The notes: a model not told the origin generated them from the letters alone. Positions 54,087 to 63,089 are shown, numbered from the stretch's first letter. The stretch is 64,000 nt of DNA from CAZHVS01 sp964536015 (GCA_964536015.1 CAZHVS010000001.1:322075-386074), one strand, 5' to 3'. A program made the numbers and translations.

Positions 54087-55433
54087 TTATTTAACGTTCC
54101 AACTTTGAGGTAATTTTCCATCGACTATGACAATTTTATTTGGTTCGATTTCCCACGAAAATTGCATATCTGATTGGAAAAGGTATAAATTTTTGTTTCT
54201 GTAATTATTTCCTTCCTTAATAATATGGCAAGCATCATAGCATGGTTTACCTGAAGCTACTTGTGTTCTAGTAGTCCATTTTAATATATTATGTGGAGTA
54301 GAATATTTGTACGTTGGAAGTTTTGCAAAATTTGTCAGATTATTCGTTCCATAAACTTCCCAGCTGTCAGGAGCCATTAAAGATCTTCTTAAAGTTGCAT
54401 ATTTGTAAGGTCTTGCATCAGGTATTGGGTTCATACCAATTTTATATCCCATATATGAAGGTACTCTGGCACCATCTCCGCCAACATGGCAGCTTGCACA
54501 ATTATTATATTCCTGTGAATGGCATACATTACAATTAAAAGTGCTTATATGAGTTTTATGATAATTATTTGAATTTGCCAGATTCGAGTGACAGTTTTCG
54601 CACTTTGGTAATAATTTCATATCATATCTCTTGCTATAGATATTTTTATCACCATGAACTTCATCAGTAGTATGACAGCTCATACAGGTAAATCCAGCTT
54701 TTGTCAGGTGCACATCAGGAACTGTTCCGATACCTACACCATAAAAAGCATGTCCGCCTCTACTTGTATGACAGGCTACACAATTTTCCTTTGTATCAGG
54801 GGCAAAAAATTTATGTCCAGCAAGTAAACCACCCCCAGCAGCTTTCGGACGCATAATATGACAATCACCACAACTTGCATGGCATTTTGCACAATTGATA
54901 TTATATCCTTCTTTAAGCATTGTAGGAAGGTTTTCAAATGAGGATGTTCCATACCTGGTTATCAAAGCATTTTTTTGTCCCCATCCCTGTTCGTGTAAAC
55001 TATTTTTTGCTTTATGAACAACATCAGAATGACACGAGCCGCATTTTTCTTCAGCTTTGGTTGAAGGATGTGAAATAAAGTTTCCTGAATGAGCAACTTT
55101 TTTATCAGATGTATTATTTGTACCGTTATGACAAACAGTACATTCAAGTTTACCGTGCACAGAATTTTTAAATATTTTATAATTATCTTTATCAATATAA
55201 ACACGATCATAAGGCTCAATATGTGGAGTTTCTCCACCGCAACCTCCACCACCCGAAGTTGTATCAGGTGTATGAACTTGTTTCAAGGTGTTATAATCTG
55301 TATGGCAACCTTCACACGAATTTGCTTTTTCAGAAATTAACTGGTTTGCTGAAGTAGTAACCTTTTCTTCTTCTTTACAGCCATAAATGAATAGAAAGGT
55401 TAAACTAAAAAATAGGATTATGTATTTTTTCAT
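54087..55433 (-). CDS. Multihaem c-type cytochrome lipoprotein, 10 CXXCH plus one CX3CH
   Basis: A 448-residue lipoprotein (signal IILFFSLTFLFIYGCKEEE). I count ten CXXCH haem sites: CEGCH, CTVCH, CGSCH, CAKCH, CGDCH, CVACH, CMSCH, CENCH, CNVCH and CASCH, plus CYDACH, a CX3CH variant near the C-terminus. CAKCHASCGDCH and CNVCHSQEYNNCASCH show closely stacked haems. A GGGGCGG stretch at about residues 61-67 is unusual. Nothing resembles the nitrite reductase or hydroxylamine oxidoreductase active sites. It is likely the lipid-anchored outer or periplasmic electron carrier of the conduit. The gene is 22 bp after the CX4CH lipoprotein gene. Confidence 0.93.
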   Translation of the reverse strand: MKKYIILFFSLTFLFIYGCKEEEKVTTSANQLISEKANSCEGCHTDYNTLKQVHTPDTTSGGGGCGGETPHIEPYDRVYIDKDNYKIFKNSVHGKLECTVCHNGTNNTSDKKVAHSGNFISHPSTKAEEKCGSCHSDVVHKAKNSLHEQGWGQKNALITRYGTSSFENLPTMLKEGYNINCAKCHASCGDCHIMRPKAAGGGLLAGHKFFAPDTKENCVACHTSRGGHAFYGVGIGTVPDVHLTKAGFTCMSCHTTDEVHGDKNIYSKRYDMKLLPKCENCHSNLANSNNYHKTHISTFNCNVCHSQEYNNCASCHVGGDGARVPSYMGYKIGMNPIPDARPYKYATLRRSLMAPDSWEVYGTNNLTNFAKLPTYKYSTPHNILKWTTRTQVASGKPCYDACHIIKEGNNYRNKNLYLFQSDMQFSWEIEPNKIVIVDGKLPQSWNVK

Positions 55434-55455
55434 TTGAATTCCAGATTTAAATAAC

Positions 55456-56316
55456 TTAAAAAAGATCTACTTTTCCATTTATATGTTTCGTTTTGTCTAT
55501 AATCTTCAACGAAGCATTTACAACACTTCCATGACAAATTGCACACGCTGAATTTGAAGAGTATGTTCTATGGCCTGTAGGTGGTAATGAGTGACAGGAT
55601 GTACCGCATACAAGTTGTGAACCATCAACTTTATTCCAAATAACTTTTGTATTATTACCAGTCATTGTAGGTGCGATATAGACATCTTTCATCGTTGAGC
55701 TATCTTTATACGACACAAAATTTCCATGACAATATGTTTCCGAACAAGAAATTTCTGAACTATTATAATTCGGTGCTGATAATCCGCTAGATGATAATTG
55801 TCCAAAAGTAACTTCTGCATTAGGAGTATTATCAATATGCCCATTTGCAAGTAAAGTTGAAGGAATCTTATGGCATTCAGCACAAGATACTGTTTTACCA
55901 AGTTTTGCATCAAATAAATGTAAATCGTGTGCACCAACACCTCTTGCTGTATCTGATAAATTACCTGAAAGGTCTCTTGGTGGAGCAATTAAATTTGGAT
56001 TTGCAAATACTCCGTGACAAGTATTACAGGCTTCTGGTCCAGTTGCACTTGTATGACAGCTATAGCAGCTTCCTGAAGCATTTCCACCACTATAATTTTT
56101 TGCATGACATTGTTGACAATTACTTAAATTATAATTTACAGATTTTATTAGTTGTCCGTGAAATTCACTTGAACCGGGAGTATTTATTCCTTTTCCATGG
56201 GGACCAAGAAGTGCAGGTGTTGAGGAAATATCTTCCTGCAAATCACTACAACCAAAAAAAACTGTAATACAAAAAACTGCTAATAAATAAAAAATTCTTT
56301 TCATTGTGTTACTCAT
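55456..56316 (-). CDS. CX4CH/CXXCH multihaem lipoprotein
   Basis: A 286-residue lipoprotein (signal IFYLLAVFCITVFFGCSDLQ). Haem-type motifs are CQQCH, CYSCH, CNTCH, CAECH and CAICH (five CXXCH), CGTSCH (CX3CH) and CSETYCHG (CX4CH). The CX4CH...CXXCHG pattern matches the GSU-type CxxxxCH/CxxCH family known from Geobacter outer-surface cytochromes. Up to seven haems are possible. Its ATG overlaps the TGA of the 12-haem gene by 4 bp, so they are translationally coupled. An outer-surface electron-transfer role fits the context. Confidence 0.9.
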   Translation of the reverse strand: MSNTMKRIFYLLAVFCITVFFGCSDLQEDISSTPALLGPHGKGINTPGSSEFHGQLIKSVNYNLSNCQQCHAKNYSGGNASGSCYSCHTSATGPEACNTCHGVFANPNLIAPPRDLSGNLSDTARGVGAHDLHLFDAKLGKTVSCAECHKIPSTLLANGHIDNTPNAEVTFGQLSSSGLSAPNYNSSEISCSETYCHGNFVSYKDSSTMKDVYIAPTMTGNNTKVIWNKVDGSQLVCGTSCHSLPPTGHRTYSSNSACAICHGSVVNASLKIIDKTKHINGKVDLF

Positions 56317-57329
56317 CTAATATTTTCTGAATGACAACGAACGCAGGTTGGGTCCTGACCTACAACATCATGACAGGCAATACAGCTCTCAATATCTCTT
56401 TTTGCCAATATGGAGTGTTGACCACCACCGGAACCTTTGCCTATGAGAACAAAACCAGGCATAGTATGTGTTGATGGCATTACGCCTGTTGAAGAATGGC
56501 ACTCAACGCAAAACGTTTCTGCCTGATGACAGGATTGACATTCTTTTTCTTTAGTTCTGGCTTCTATTCCGTGAGTAAATTGATAATTAATATCGTGAAC
56601 TCTCGTTAGTTTCTGCTTATTTTTATCTGTGAAGTTACTTGTTGCAAAAGGAACGAAGAAATCTTTTAGTTTATTTGTTTCGGTTATTCCGGTTGTTGCA
56701 ACATGACATTCGTCACAGGAATTATTGTCGTGGCACATTGCACAATTTGCATTGGGTTTATCTGCAGCAAATTTGTGTGATGATATAAAGTTGATTGTTT
56801 TATGATCAACTGGTTGAAGATTGACTGTAGAGATATGGCAAGCTTCGCAATAATTTGATGCTGTCTTTGTTTCACCATGGCAGGAGTAACATTTTTCCAT
56901 TGCGGGAATTAATGCAGGTGATTCAAAGCTGTATGCAACATTTCCTAAACCCTTATGACAATTTTCACATACTTCACCTTTATCAAGGTGAGATTTATGG
57001 TTGAAAATTAATGCTGACTTTTTCTGTTTTAAAGGTTCATTAACATTTTCAAAATGACATTGATTACAATTATCTGCATCTTCAACATCGTGACAGCCTT
57101 TGCAATCTTCTTTGGTTGGTAGTAATCTTTCATTCAGCGAGGTTGCGTCTTTAACTTTTGAGTGACATCCTGAACATTCAGTAATATCTTTATGAACCTG
57201 GTGAGAGAACTTGATTACCGAATCATTTCTTTTGCATTCATCACTATTTACTTTATTTCTGAAGGCAGTAAATAATAAGATGCTTGCAAGAGTAAAAATT
57301 AAAACTGTGTAGGTATATTTTATCTTCAT
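56313..57329 (-). CDS. Dodecahaem c-type cytochrome
   Basis: About 338 residues from the ATG at 57329; a TTG two codons earlier abuts the barrel stop. The N-terminus TYTVLIFTLASILLFTAF is a signal peptide or anchor without a lipobox. I count twelve CXXCH motifs: CSGCH, CKGCH, CNQCH, CENCH, CYSCH, CEACH, CAMCH, CDECH, CQSCH, CVECH, CIACH and CVRCH, one haem per 28 residues, with many additional His residues as distal ligands (for example HQVHKD and FNHKSHLD, as in cytochrome c7-like modules). High haem density suits a linear electron wire inside or beside the beta-barrel encoded directly upstream. Confidence 0.94.
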   Translation of the reverse strand: MKIKYTYTVLIFTLASILLFTAFRNKVNSDECKRNDSVIKFSHQVHKDITECSGCHSKVKDATSLNERLLPTKEDCKGCHDVEDADNCNQCHFENVNEPLKQKKSALIFNHKSHLDKGEVCENCHKGLGNVAYSFESPALIPAMEKCYSCHGETKTASNYCEACHISTVNLQPVDHKTINFISSHKFAADKPNANCAMCHDNNSCDECHVATTGITETNKLKDFFVPFATSNFTDKNKQKLTRVHDINYQFTHGIEARTKEKECQSCHQAETFCVECHSSTGVMPSTHTMPGFVLIGKGSGGGQHSILAKRDIESCIACHDVVGQDPTCVRCHSENIR

Positions 57330-57335
57330 AATCAA

Positions 57336-58598
57336 TTACAAATTTGTGTTGAACCAATAATTAATTTTGAATAAGAAACGATAATCGTTCTTATAGTATT
57401 TGTTATTCAAATATTGCCCTTGCAAATCGCAGGAGAGATAACGCATTGGGCGAACATTTATACCTGCAAGTACTGATGCAAGGCTGTTTGATTTATCATT
57501 CTTACTAACTTTATAATTTGTGTAACCAACTCCAAGAGAAGGTGAGAGGAAGCCGTCAAAGAATGAATAACCTGATGAAAGTGAAATTGCATCCAATTCT
57601 CCTGCATCACCAAAAGTTTTTCTGTAATTTAAATTACCGAATGGAGTATAAACCGCTACTGTCAATCTTTCTGAATTTATATCCGTAAATTTTATATATC
57701 CAAATCGGGCATTTAATGACAACCAGTTTGTCAAATCGTGCTTTATTCCTGCTTCAACTTCTTTTGTGTTCTGGTAATCAAAGATTGCAAAGAAGGAATT
57801 ATATCTTACTTTTGGTTCCCGGTAGTTGAAATAAAGATTAAATGACCAGTCTTTTACCTGAATGTAATCACATTCAAGTTCTACTTTGGAGAGTTCTTTA
57901 AAATTCAAATCATATTCATATTTTGAATAGACATCTACAACATCTTTTAGATTATAATTTATTTTTCCATTAAAGAATTTGTATTGATTGCTCTGTTGTT
58001 TTATTAGCACTAAAATCGGGTTAAATTGTTCATCAAGCCTTAGAGCCGAATATTCAACTGCTTTGAAGTTCTTGCTAACAAATCCAACTCCAAATAAAAA
58101 ATTTTCTATAACTGAAGTGGAAAAATCAGCACCAAGAATGTTATCTTCTCCAATTTTATCTGTAAGTTTTAGTTCCTGGTATGCCGGAACATTCCCGCCA
58201 AAATATGTATTCAAATTATAATCTTTATATTTCAGTGATAGTGAAATACCATCAAAAACTCCACCTACTACAGAATTGAAAATGGATTGTCTTCCAAGTT
58301 TTAAAGTGGCAATATCAAATAACTTACGTGCTTCAAAATAAAGATTGTAGAATCTTAATCTTGAGTCGTTTGCCATTTTATTCTTGAAATCATTTTCGAA
58401 GTTAAGAGAGGTGCGTAAAGAGTAATTATCATAATTGAAATTTAAATTCAACGATTGATATCCTCTTATGTAAATATCGGATTCTCCGCTTACATCAACT
58501 TTTTCGAAAGAATATATTGAAGAAGATATTCTTCCGTTAATGTTCTGCGCTAATCCAAATGTAGATAAGACAAGAAAGAACAGTAAAATTTTCTTCAT
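57336..58598 (-). CDS. Outer-membrane beta-barrel of the cytochrome operon
   Basis: A 420-residue protein with leader KILLFFLVLSTFGLAQ. The rest is a run of amphipathic strands (RGYQSLNLNFNYDNYSLRTSLNFENDF, LYFEARKLFDIATLKLGRQSIF, GISLSLKYKDYNLNTYFGG, WSFNLYFNYREPKVRYNSFFAIFDYQN) ending YRFLFKINYWFNTNL, which suggests 16-20 strands. It is not obviously MtrB-like: no N-terminal CXXC is seen. Its place between a tetrahaem and a 12-haem cytochrome gene, 6 bp from the former, makes it the probable porin sheath of a porin-cytochrome complex. An ordinary porin is the alternative. Confidence 0.82.
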   Translation of the reverse strand: MKKILLFFLVLSTFGLAQNINGRISSSIYSFEKVDVSGESDIYIRGYQSLNLNFNYDNYSLRTSLNFENDFKNKMANDSRLRFYNLYFEARKLFDIATLKLGRQSIFNSVVGGVFDGISLSLKYKDYNLNTYFGGNVPAYQELKLTDKIGEDNILGADFSTSVIENFLFGVGFVSKNFKAVEYSALRLDEQFNPILVLIKQQSNQYKFFNGKINYNLKDVVDVYSKYEYDLNFKELSKVELECDYIQVKDWSFNLYFNYREPKVRYNSFFAIFDYQNTKEVEAGIKHDLTNWLSLNARFGYIKFTDINSERLTVAVYTPFGNLNYRKTFGDAGELDAISLSSGYSFFDGFLSPSLGVGYTNYKVSKNDKSNSLASVLAGINVRPMRYLSCDLQGQYLNNKYYKNDYRFLFKINYWFNTNL

Positions 58599-58604
58599 AA
58601 TATT

Positions 58605-59147
58605 TTATTTTTTATTTGGTATTGGATGTTTTATTAAATTCCAACTCTCCTCATAATTAAAGGCAATGAAAGTTGGGCTTTGGGTATTGTGACAACTTTT
58701 ACAGTATGCTTCACCATCGGTATGGACTACCAAACCGTTTTTAATTGCTTCTTCTCTGTTTTTCATAATAGCTGGAGCTTTATAATCGGAGCCTGGTCCG
58801 TGACAGGTTTCGCATTGTACTCCATCTTCAACTTTGAATTTTTTACCGATTAATGTTGCATCAATATTGTAACCAGTAGCATGGCATTTAAGGCAATCTT
58901 CTGTCTTTGCCGCTGGAGTTGTGAATCCTTTTGCTTTGGCTATAGAATCAGCTCTGGAAGTGGTTAATGTTTCAAAAGCTTTGGAATGTTTACTGTTTTT
59001 CCATATATCCAGTTGCTTTCCCTGAGTTTCGGTTTTATGACAAACCGTACAATTATCTATACCAATATAAGAATGCTTTTTAGGGTCATCCGGTGTGGTA
59101 AAGAAATATGAAAATAAAACAAGAATTGAGGTAATTAAATTAAGCAT
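58605..59147 (-). CDS. Tetrahaem cytochrome c554-family protein
   Basis: A 180-residue exported cytochrome, first gene of the operon. The leader is LITSILVLFSYFF. It has four CXXCH motifs (CTVCH, CLKCH, CETCH, CKSCH) and the family features YIGIDNCTVCHKTETQGKQLDIWKNSKHSKAFETL and GVQCETCHGPGSDY, typical of the cytochrome c554/c' type. A soluble periplasmic electron shuttle feeding the outer-membrane conduit is likely. AGAGGAG precedes the ATG. The palindrome TAACAATTGTTA lies 21 bp upstream. Confidence 0.93.
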   Translation of the reverse strand: MLNLITSILVLFSYFFTTPDDPKKHSYIGIDNCTVCHKTETQGKQLDIWKNSKHSKAFETLTTSRADSIAKAKGFTTPAAKTEDCLKCHATGYNIDATLIGKKFKVEDGVQCETCHGPGSDYKAPAIMKNREEAIKNGLVVHTDGEAYCKSCHNTQSPTFIAFNYEESWNLIKHPIPNKK

Positions 59148-59168
59148 ACGCTCCTCTTTAGTTTAAAT

Positions 59169-59180
59169 TAACAATTGTTA
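59169..59180. promoter_or_regulatory. Candidate MarR operator of the cytochrome operon
   Basis: TAACAATTGTTA is a perfect 12-bp palindrome, 21 bp before the first cytochrome ATG and overlapping TATAAC, a possible -10 element on the minus strand. An imperfect 22-bp palindrome (59197-59218, 9 of 11 positions paired) lies just upstream. The rest of the interval 59148-59441 holds no ORF or RNA gene that I can see. Confidence 0.5.
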
Positions 59181-59441
59181 TAGCACAACAACTATTCCAA
59201 TTATTAAATAATTATTGGGGTAAAAACTTAATCAATGTGTTTAATATTTCTATGCTTTTCCGTATAAGAGAAGGTGTTTCTATCGAATGAGAAGTTAAAC
59301 CAAAAATGAAAAAATATTAAACTTTTATAAGTAGATAGGTGTTTTTATGAAATAAAATAAATAATAAGCATTTTTTTGCAAAACTTTTTGTTCCTGCTTC
59401 TTGTTTATTTATTTTTGAACCAAAAATTATTTAAAGGAATT

Positions 59442-61148
59442 ATGACAGAATTAGATAGAAAGACGCTTCCGGCATTAATCAATAATAGTTATAATAAGTT
59501 CGCTGATAATAATTCTCTTAGCTATTATGATGAGTTGCCGAAAAAGTATCACGAACTATATAAGATAATAGGCTCAATAGCAATGATGCTTCAGAAGCAG
59601 GGAATAACTCATGGTGATCGTGTTGCTATTTTAAGTGAGAACTGTCCTAATTGGGGAATAGCTTATTTTGCTATCACTTCTTTTGGTGCTGTTGCTGTTC
59701 CTATTCTTCCAGAGTTTCATGCAACTGAAGTTCATCATATTCTAAGGCATTCTGAGACGAAAGCTATTTTTATTTCTGATAGATATTTTTCAAAAATTGA
59801 AGATAAAGAATTTGAAAATTTGCACACAAGAATATTAATAGATAATTTTTCAATCATTCAACCGAACTCTACTAAGGAGAAGGTAAAACAATTACTTATT
59901 GAAGGTGAATACGAAATTCGTAAGCTTATTAATAAAGCTAAAAAGTTTGCAGGATTTAAAGAACAAGAAGTTCAGGAAGATGATATTGCTTCAATAATTT
60001 ATACATCGGGTACTACGGGGCATTCCAAAGGTGTTATGTTAACGCATAAAAATATTGTTAGTAATGCTCTTGCCACTGAAAAACTTGTATCTCCAAATGA
60101 AAATGACAGAATGCTTTCACTTCTTCCGCTTGCACATGTGTATGAATGCACTTTAGGAATGGTTGTTCCGCTTATGGTTGGCGGTGCAGTGTATTATTTA
60201 AGAAAACCACCTACGGCGACAGTTCTTTTACCTGCACTTGAAGCGGTTAAACCTACTATTATTCTTTCTGTGCCGCTGATTATTGAAAAAATGTATAAAG
60301 CAAAAATTCTTCCGGAGATTAATAAAAAAGCTATTCTTCGTTTTGCTTATAAATTTGCTTCTGTGCGTAAGAAAATTAATGCTGCTGCAGGGAAAAAACT
60401 TCTTAAGACTTTTGGCGGTGAATTAAGACTTTTCTGTATTGGTGGTTCTGCTCTTGCTTCTGAGGTTGAGAATTTTCTGATTGAAGCTAAATTTCCTTAT
60501 GCTATTGGTTATGGTTTAACTGAAACATCTCCTTTAGTTGCCGGTACTGATGCATTTAAAACAAAATTCCGTTCTACCGGTCCTGCACTTGATGGAGTTG
60601 AAATTAAAATTGACAATCCTAATCCTTCTACAGGTGAAGGAGAAATTCTTGTTCGTGGCGATATTGTGATGAAAGGATATTATAAAGATCCTGAAAAGAC
60701 CGCTGAAGTTTTTACTAATGATGGTTGGTTTAAAACAGGTGACTTAGGTGTATTTGATGAGAATAATTTTCTTTACATTAAAGGCAGAAGCAAAAATGTT
60801 ATTCTTGGTGCAAGCGGTGAAAATATTTATCCGGAAATTATTGAGTCTGTTATTAACAGGAATGAAAGCGTTCTTGAATCGCTGGTATTTAAGCTGCAGG
60901 GACTTCTTGTAGCTCGTGTTCATCTAAATTATGAAAAGCTGGATGAATATTTTACAGAGAAAAAACTTAATGCTAAACAGGTTCGTGAGCATATTAATCA
61001 TATTCTTGATGACATAAAAAAGCAGGTGAACGAAAGTGTTGCTTCTTTTTCAAGGATTAACAAAGTTATTGAACAAACCGAACCTTTTGAGAAGACTCCT
61101 ACTCAAAAGATTAAAAGATTTCTTTATGTTGATGCTGAATTCAGTTAA
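59442..61148 (+). CDS. Long-chain fatty acid--CoA ligase (AMP-dependent synthetase)
   Basis: About 568 residues from the ATG at 59442, which has AAAGGAATT upstream; the longer frame adds a hydrophobic leader with no ribosome binding site. The adenylation signature is ASIIYTSGTTGHSKGVMLTHKN. Further core motifs are YGLTETSP, NDGWFKTGDLGVFDENNFLYIKGRSKNVILGASGENIYPEIIE and the C-terminal PFEKTPTQKIKRFLY with the catalytic Lys. It activates fatty acids to acyl-CoA through an acyl-adenylate. It is related to the FadD15-like group of long-chain enzymes. The gene stands alone, divergent from the cytochrome operon. Confidence 0.93.
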   Translation: MTELDRKTLPALINNSYNKFADNNSLSYYDELPKKYHELYKIIGSIAMMLQKQGITHGDRVAILSENCPNWGIAYFAITSFGAVAVPILPEFHATEVHHILRHSETKAIFISDRYFSKIEDKEFENLHTRILIDNFSIIQPNSTKEKVKQLLIEGEYEIRKLINKAKKFAGFKEQEVQEDDIASIIYTSGTTGHSKGVMLTHKNIVSNALATEKLVSPNENDRMLSLLPLAHVYECTLGMVVPLMVGGAVYYLRKPPTATVLLPALEAVKPTIILSVPLIIEKMYKAKILPEINKKAILRFAYKFASVRKKINAAAGKKLLKTFGGELRLFCIGGSALASEVENFLIEAKFPYAIGYGLTETSPLVAGTDAFKTKFRSTGPALDGVEIKIDNPNPSTGEGEILVRGDIVMKGYYKDPEKTAEVFTNDGWFKTGDLGVFDENNFLYIKGRSKNVILGASGENIYPEIIESVINRNESVLESLVFKLQGLLVARVHLNYEKLDEYFTEKKLNAKQVREHINHILDDIKKQVNESVASFSRINKVIEQTEPFEKTPTQKIKRFLYVDAEFS

Positions 61149-61195
61149 GATTTATTTCTTCTATTAAGTTTTTCTGTCTTAATAAAATAATTCAC

Positions 61196-62581
61196 TTATG
61201 CTTTTACTTTAAAGCCTTTCAGCATCCAGCCTTTTGCAAGTAATAAACCAACAGGACTAACGAGTGCAATAAATCCGTATATCAGCCACATTGTTTCTGT
61301 GTTCATTGCAGTTGCAGGAACATCTGCAGGGCAGTAGTGCATTAAGAACCAGCCCGAGTATAGACTTGTTACTACTTTTGTAAGAAACCATGGAAATTGT
61401 CCAATTCCCATATAAATTCCTGTCATACCTTTAGGCGCTATTTCAGCAACCCATTGTAGAAAGCGCGGCTGCCACATTGCTTCTCCTATTGTCATTATTA
61501 CTAAGTATCCAAACAACGTGTAAATATTTGGACCTATTGCAAGTAGGAAAGTGGGCGATGCCATTACGAATGTTCCGAGTATCATCATTTTGTATGTGTT
61601 GCTTTTGGTTGTTAATGCTGCAACCATCGGTGTTAGTATGAATATCAATATCGGGTTGAAGTTTACGAAGAATTCAAAATTTTCCTGTACAAATCCTGTG
61701 AATGCTCGGCTTGTATATTGCGGAAGTGTTAACCAGTTATGTGCAAATAATGTTTGTACTGGTATCAATATAAAGATGAAAAACAGGAATCGTAAATCTT
61801 TTAGCGGAAAGTTCTTCAGGTAATATTTCATCTTTTCTTTTACTGGCATTGATTCTATTTCATCTACTTCTTTTTTATCTTCTTTGGAGAGATTTACTGA
61901 TGCTTTTTCTACTGCTTTTTTTGTGAGTATAAATGCGACTGATAAAATTCCAACTACTGTTAGAGCGGCATAAACCCAGAAGACTCCTGTTATTCCAAAT
62001 GCTTTTCTTACTGGTGGAGAGATTAATCCCGGCAGAAACCCACCAAGGTTCATCAGTGCGTAAAGCATTGCATAACCCATTGCTGCGGTTTTTTCGTCTG
62101 TAAACTTTTTTACTCCTGCATAACATGCGGGTTGATAAATTCCATAGCCAAGAATTATCCATAGTATTCCAAACATTGCAAGTGAGTGAGATGATGACCA
62201 TAATCCTTTTGTGCCAAATACAACCGGACTAATTGTTACAAGCACTCTGCCAATAAGCATAAGGAAGAGTGCAATCAATAAAGATTTTCTCACTCCAATT
62301 ATATCTACTGTTGCGCCAAGGAAGAGCATGCTAAGTGTTATTCCGGCTGTTAGTATTCCTACCATTCTTCCTGCGTCTATGTCATCAAGACCAATGAAGT
62401 CGTTAAAGAATATTGCAAGTAGTGAGAGTACTCCAAAGTATGTTAGTCCTTCAAGTACATAGGAAATGTTTATTCCCCAAAGTACTTGCGGTGCTTTGAA
62501 TAAGTCTTTGAATGGTTGTGTTACTTCTTTTATTGTTTGTGCAATTAAACCGTTTTTGTGTTCGTTTTGTTCGTTGCTCAT
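61196..62581 (-). CDS. Major facilitator superfamily transporter, substrate unknown
   Basis: A 461-residue membrane protein with about 12 helices. QVLWGINISYVLEGLTYFGVLSLLAIFFNDFIGLDDIDAGRMVGILTAGITLSMLFLGATVDIIGVRKSLLIALFLMLIGR resembles the start of peptide/nitrate (POT)-like MFS proteins, but the ExxER motif of proton-coupled peptide transporters is not evident (VLEGLTYFG). A long cytosolic loop (KKAVEKASVNLSKEDKKEVDEIESMPVKEKMKYYLKNF) separates the halves. No partner gene indicates the substrate. Confidence 0.85.
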   Translation of the reverse strand: MSNEQNEHKNGLIAQTIKEVTQPFKDLFKAPQVLWGINISYVLEGLTYFGVLSLLAIFFNDFIGLDDIDAGRMVGILTAGITLSMLFLGATVDIIGVRKSLLIALFLMLIGRVLVTISPVVFGTKGLWSSSHSLAMFGILWIILGYGIYQPACYAGVKKFTDEKTAAMGYAMLYALMNLGGFLPGLISPPVRKAFGITGVFWVYAALTVVGILSVAFILTKKAVEKASVNLSKEDKKEVDEIESMPVKEKMKYYLKNFPLKDLRFLFFIFILIPVQTLFAHNWLTLPQYTSRAFTGFVQENFEFFVNFNPILIFILTPMVAALTTKSNTYKMMILGTFVMASPTFLLAIGPNIYTLFGYLVIMTIGEAMWQPRFLQWVAEIAPKGMTGIYMGIGQFPWFLTKVVTSLYSGWFLMHYCPADVPATAMNTETMWLIYGFIALVSPVGLLLAKGWMLKGFKVKA

Positions 62582-62663
62582 TATCTCTTCCTGAAGTTTT
62601 TTTTTACTTGTGCAAACTTAAGAAATTCGATGTGGATTATTGCAAAGGGAAGGAAAAATTTCT

Positions 62664-63089
62664 TTAACCTCGTTTCTCGAACCCCTCCTCAATCCTCCCC
62701 TTTACCAAAGGGGAGGAAGTAGGTGGGGTTTTTATTTCTTTAATTTTGTTTTCAATCTTTTTGAATGCTTTATCTGGATTGCCCATAAATTCATCATTTG
62801 TAATGCGAACGAATGTTATTCCAAATGATTCTATATATTTTTGGCGATGCTTGTCATATTCTCTCTGTTCGGGAAGATTGTGTACTTCTCCATCAAGTTC
62901 TATTGCAAGTTTAATTTCGGGGGAGTAGAAATCTATTACATATGCATCTATGGAGTATTGCCTGAGAAATCTAATTCCAAATTGCCTCTTTCGTAAGTAT
63001 TTCCACATAATTTTTTCGCAGAAGGTCATTCCCTTTCTGAGAGTTCGTCTTTTTTCTTGTTCTGATTTTTTGTTGTAGTGTAAGGTCAT
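62664..63089 (-). CDS. DUF559 endonuclease-domain protein between direct repeats
   Basis: A 141-residue protein of the DUF559 group, a small restriction-endonuclease-like fold related to Vsr/very short patch nucleases. Key parts are LRKGMTFCEKIMWKYLRKRQFGIRFLRQYSIDAYVIDFYSPEIKLAIELDGEVHNLPEQREYDKHRQKYIESFGITFVRITNDEF; the acidic residues in YVIDFY and IELDGEVH fit the PD-(D/E)xK core. The last 21 residues (from KTPPTSSPLVKGRIEEGF on) are encoded by a 63-bp repeat, and a near-identical copy of that repeat lies 10 bp upstream of the start. This points to a mobile unit. No methylase or toxin partner is nearby. Confidence 0.9.
   Translation of the reverse strand: MTLHYNKKSEQEKRRTLRKGMTFCEKIMWKYLRKRQFGIRFLRQYSIDAYVIDFYSPEIKLAIELDGEVHNLPEQREYDKHRQKYIESFGITFVRITNDEFMGNPDKAFKKIENKIKEIKTPPTSSPLVKGRIEEGFEKRG
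62669..62731. repeat. 63-bp direct repeat, copy A
   Basis: It begins CTCGTTTCTCGAACCCCTCC and ends GTAGGTGGGGTTT. The centre is a hairpin, CCTCCCCTTT-ACC-AAAGGGGAGG (perfect 10-bp stem), within outer arms AACCCC and GGGGTT. It differs from copy B only at 62705 (C instead of G). It encodes the C-terminus of the DUF559 protein. Confidence 0.95.

Noticed and set aside
55845..56267. 140-codon plus-strand open frame
   Set aside because: Antisense to the CX4CH lipoprotein gene, with no motif or start signal.
57336..58598. Assignment of the barrel as MtrB
   Set aside because: It is shorter than typical MtrB and lacks the N-terminal CXXC motif; only a generic porin-like barrel is supported.
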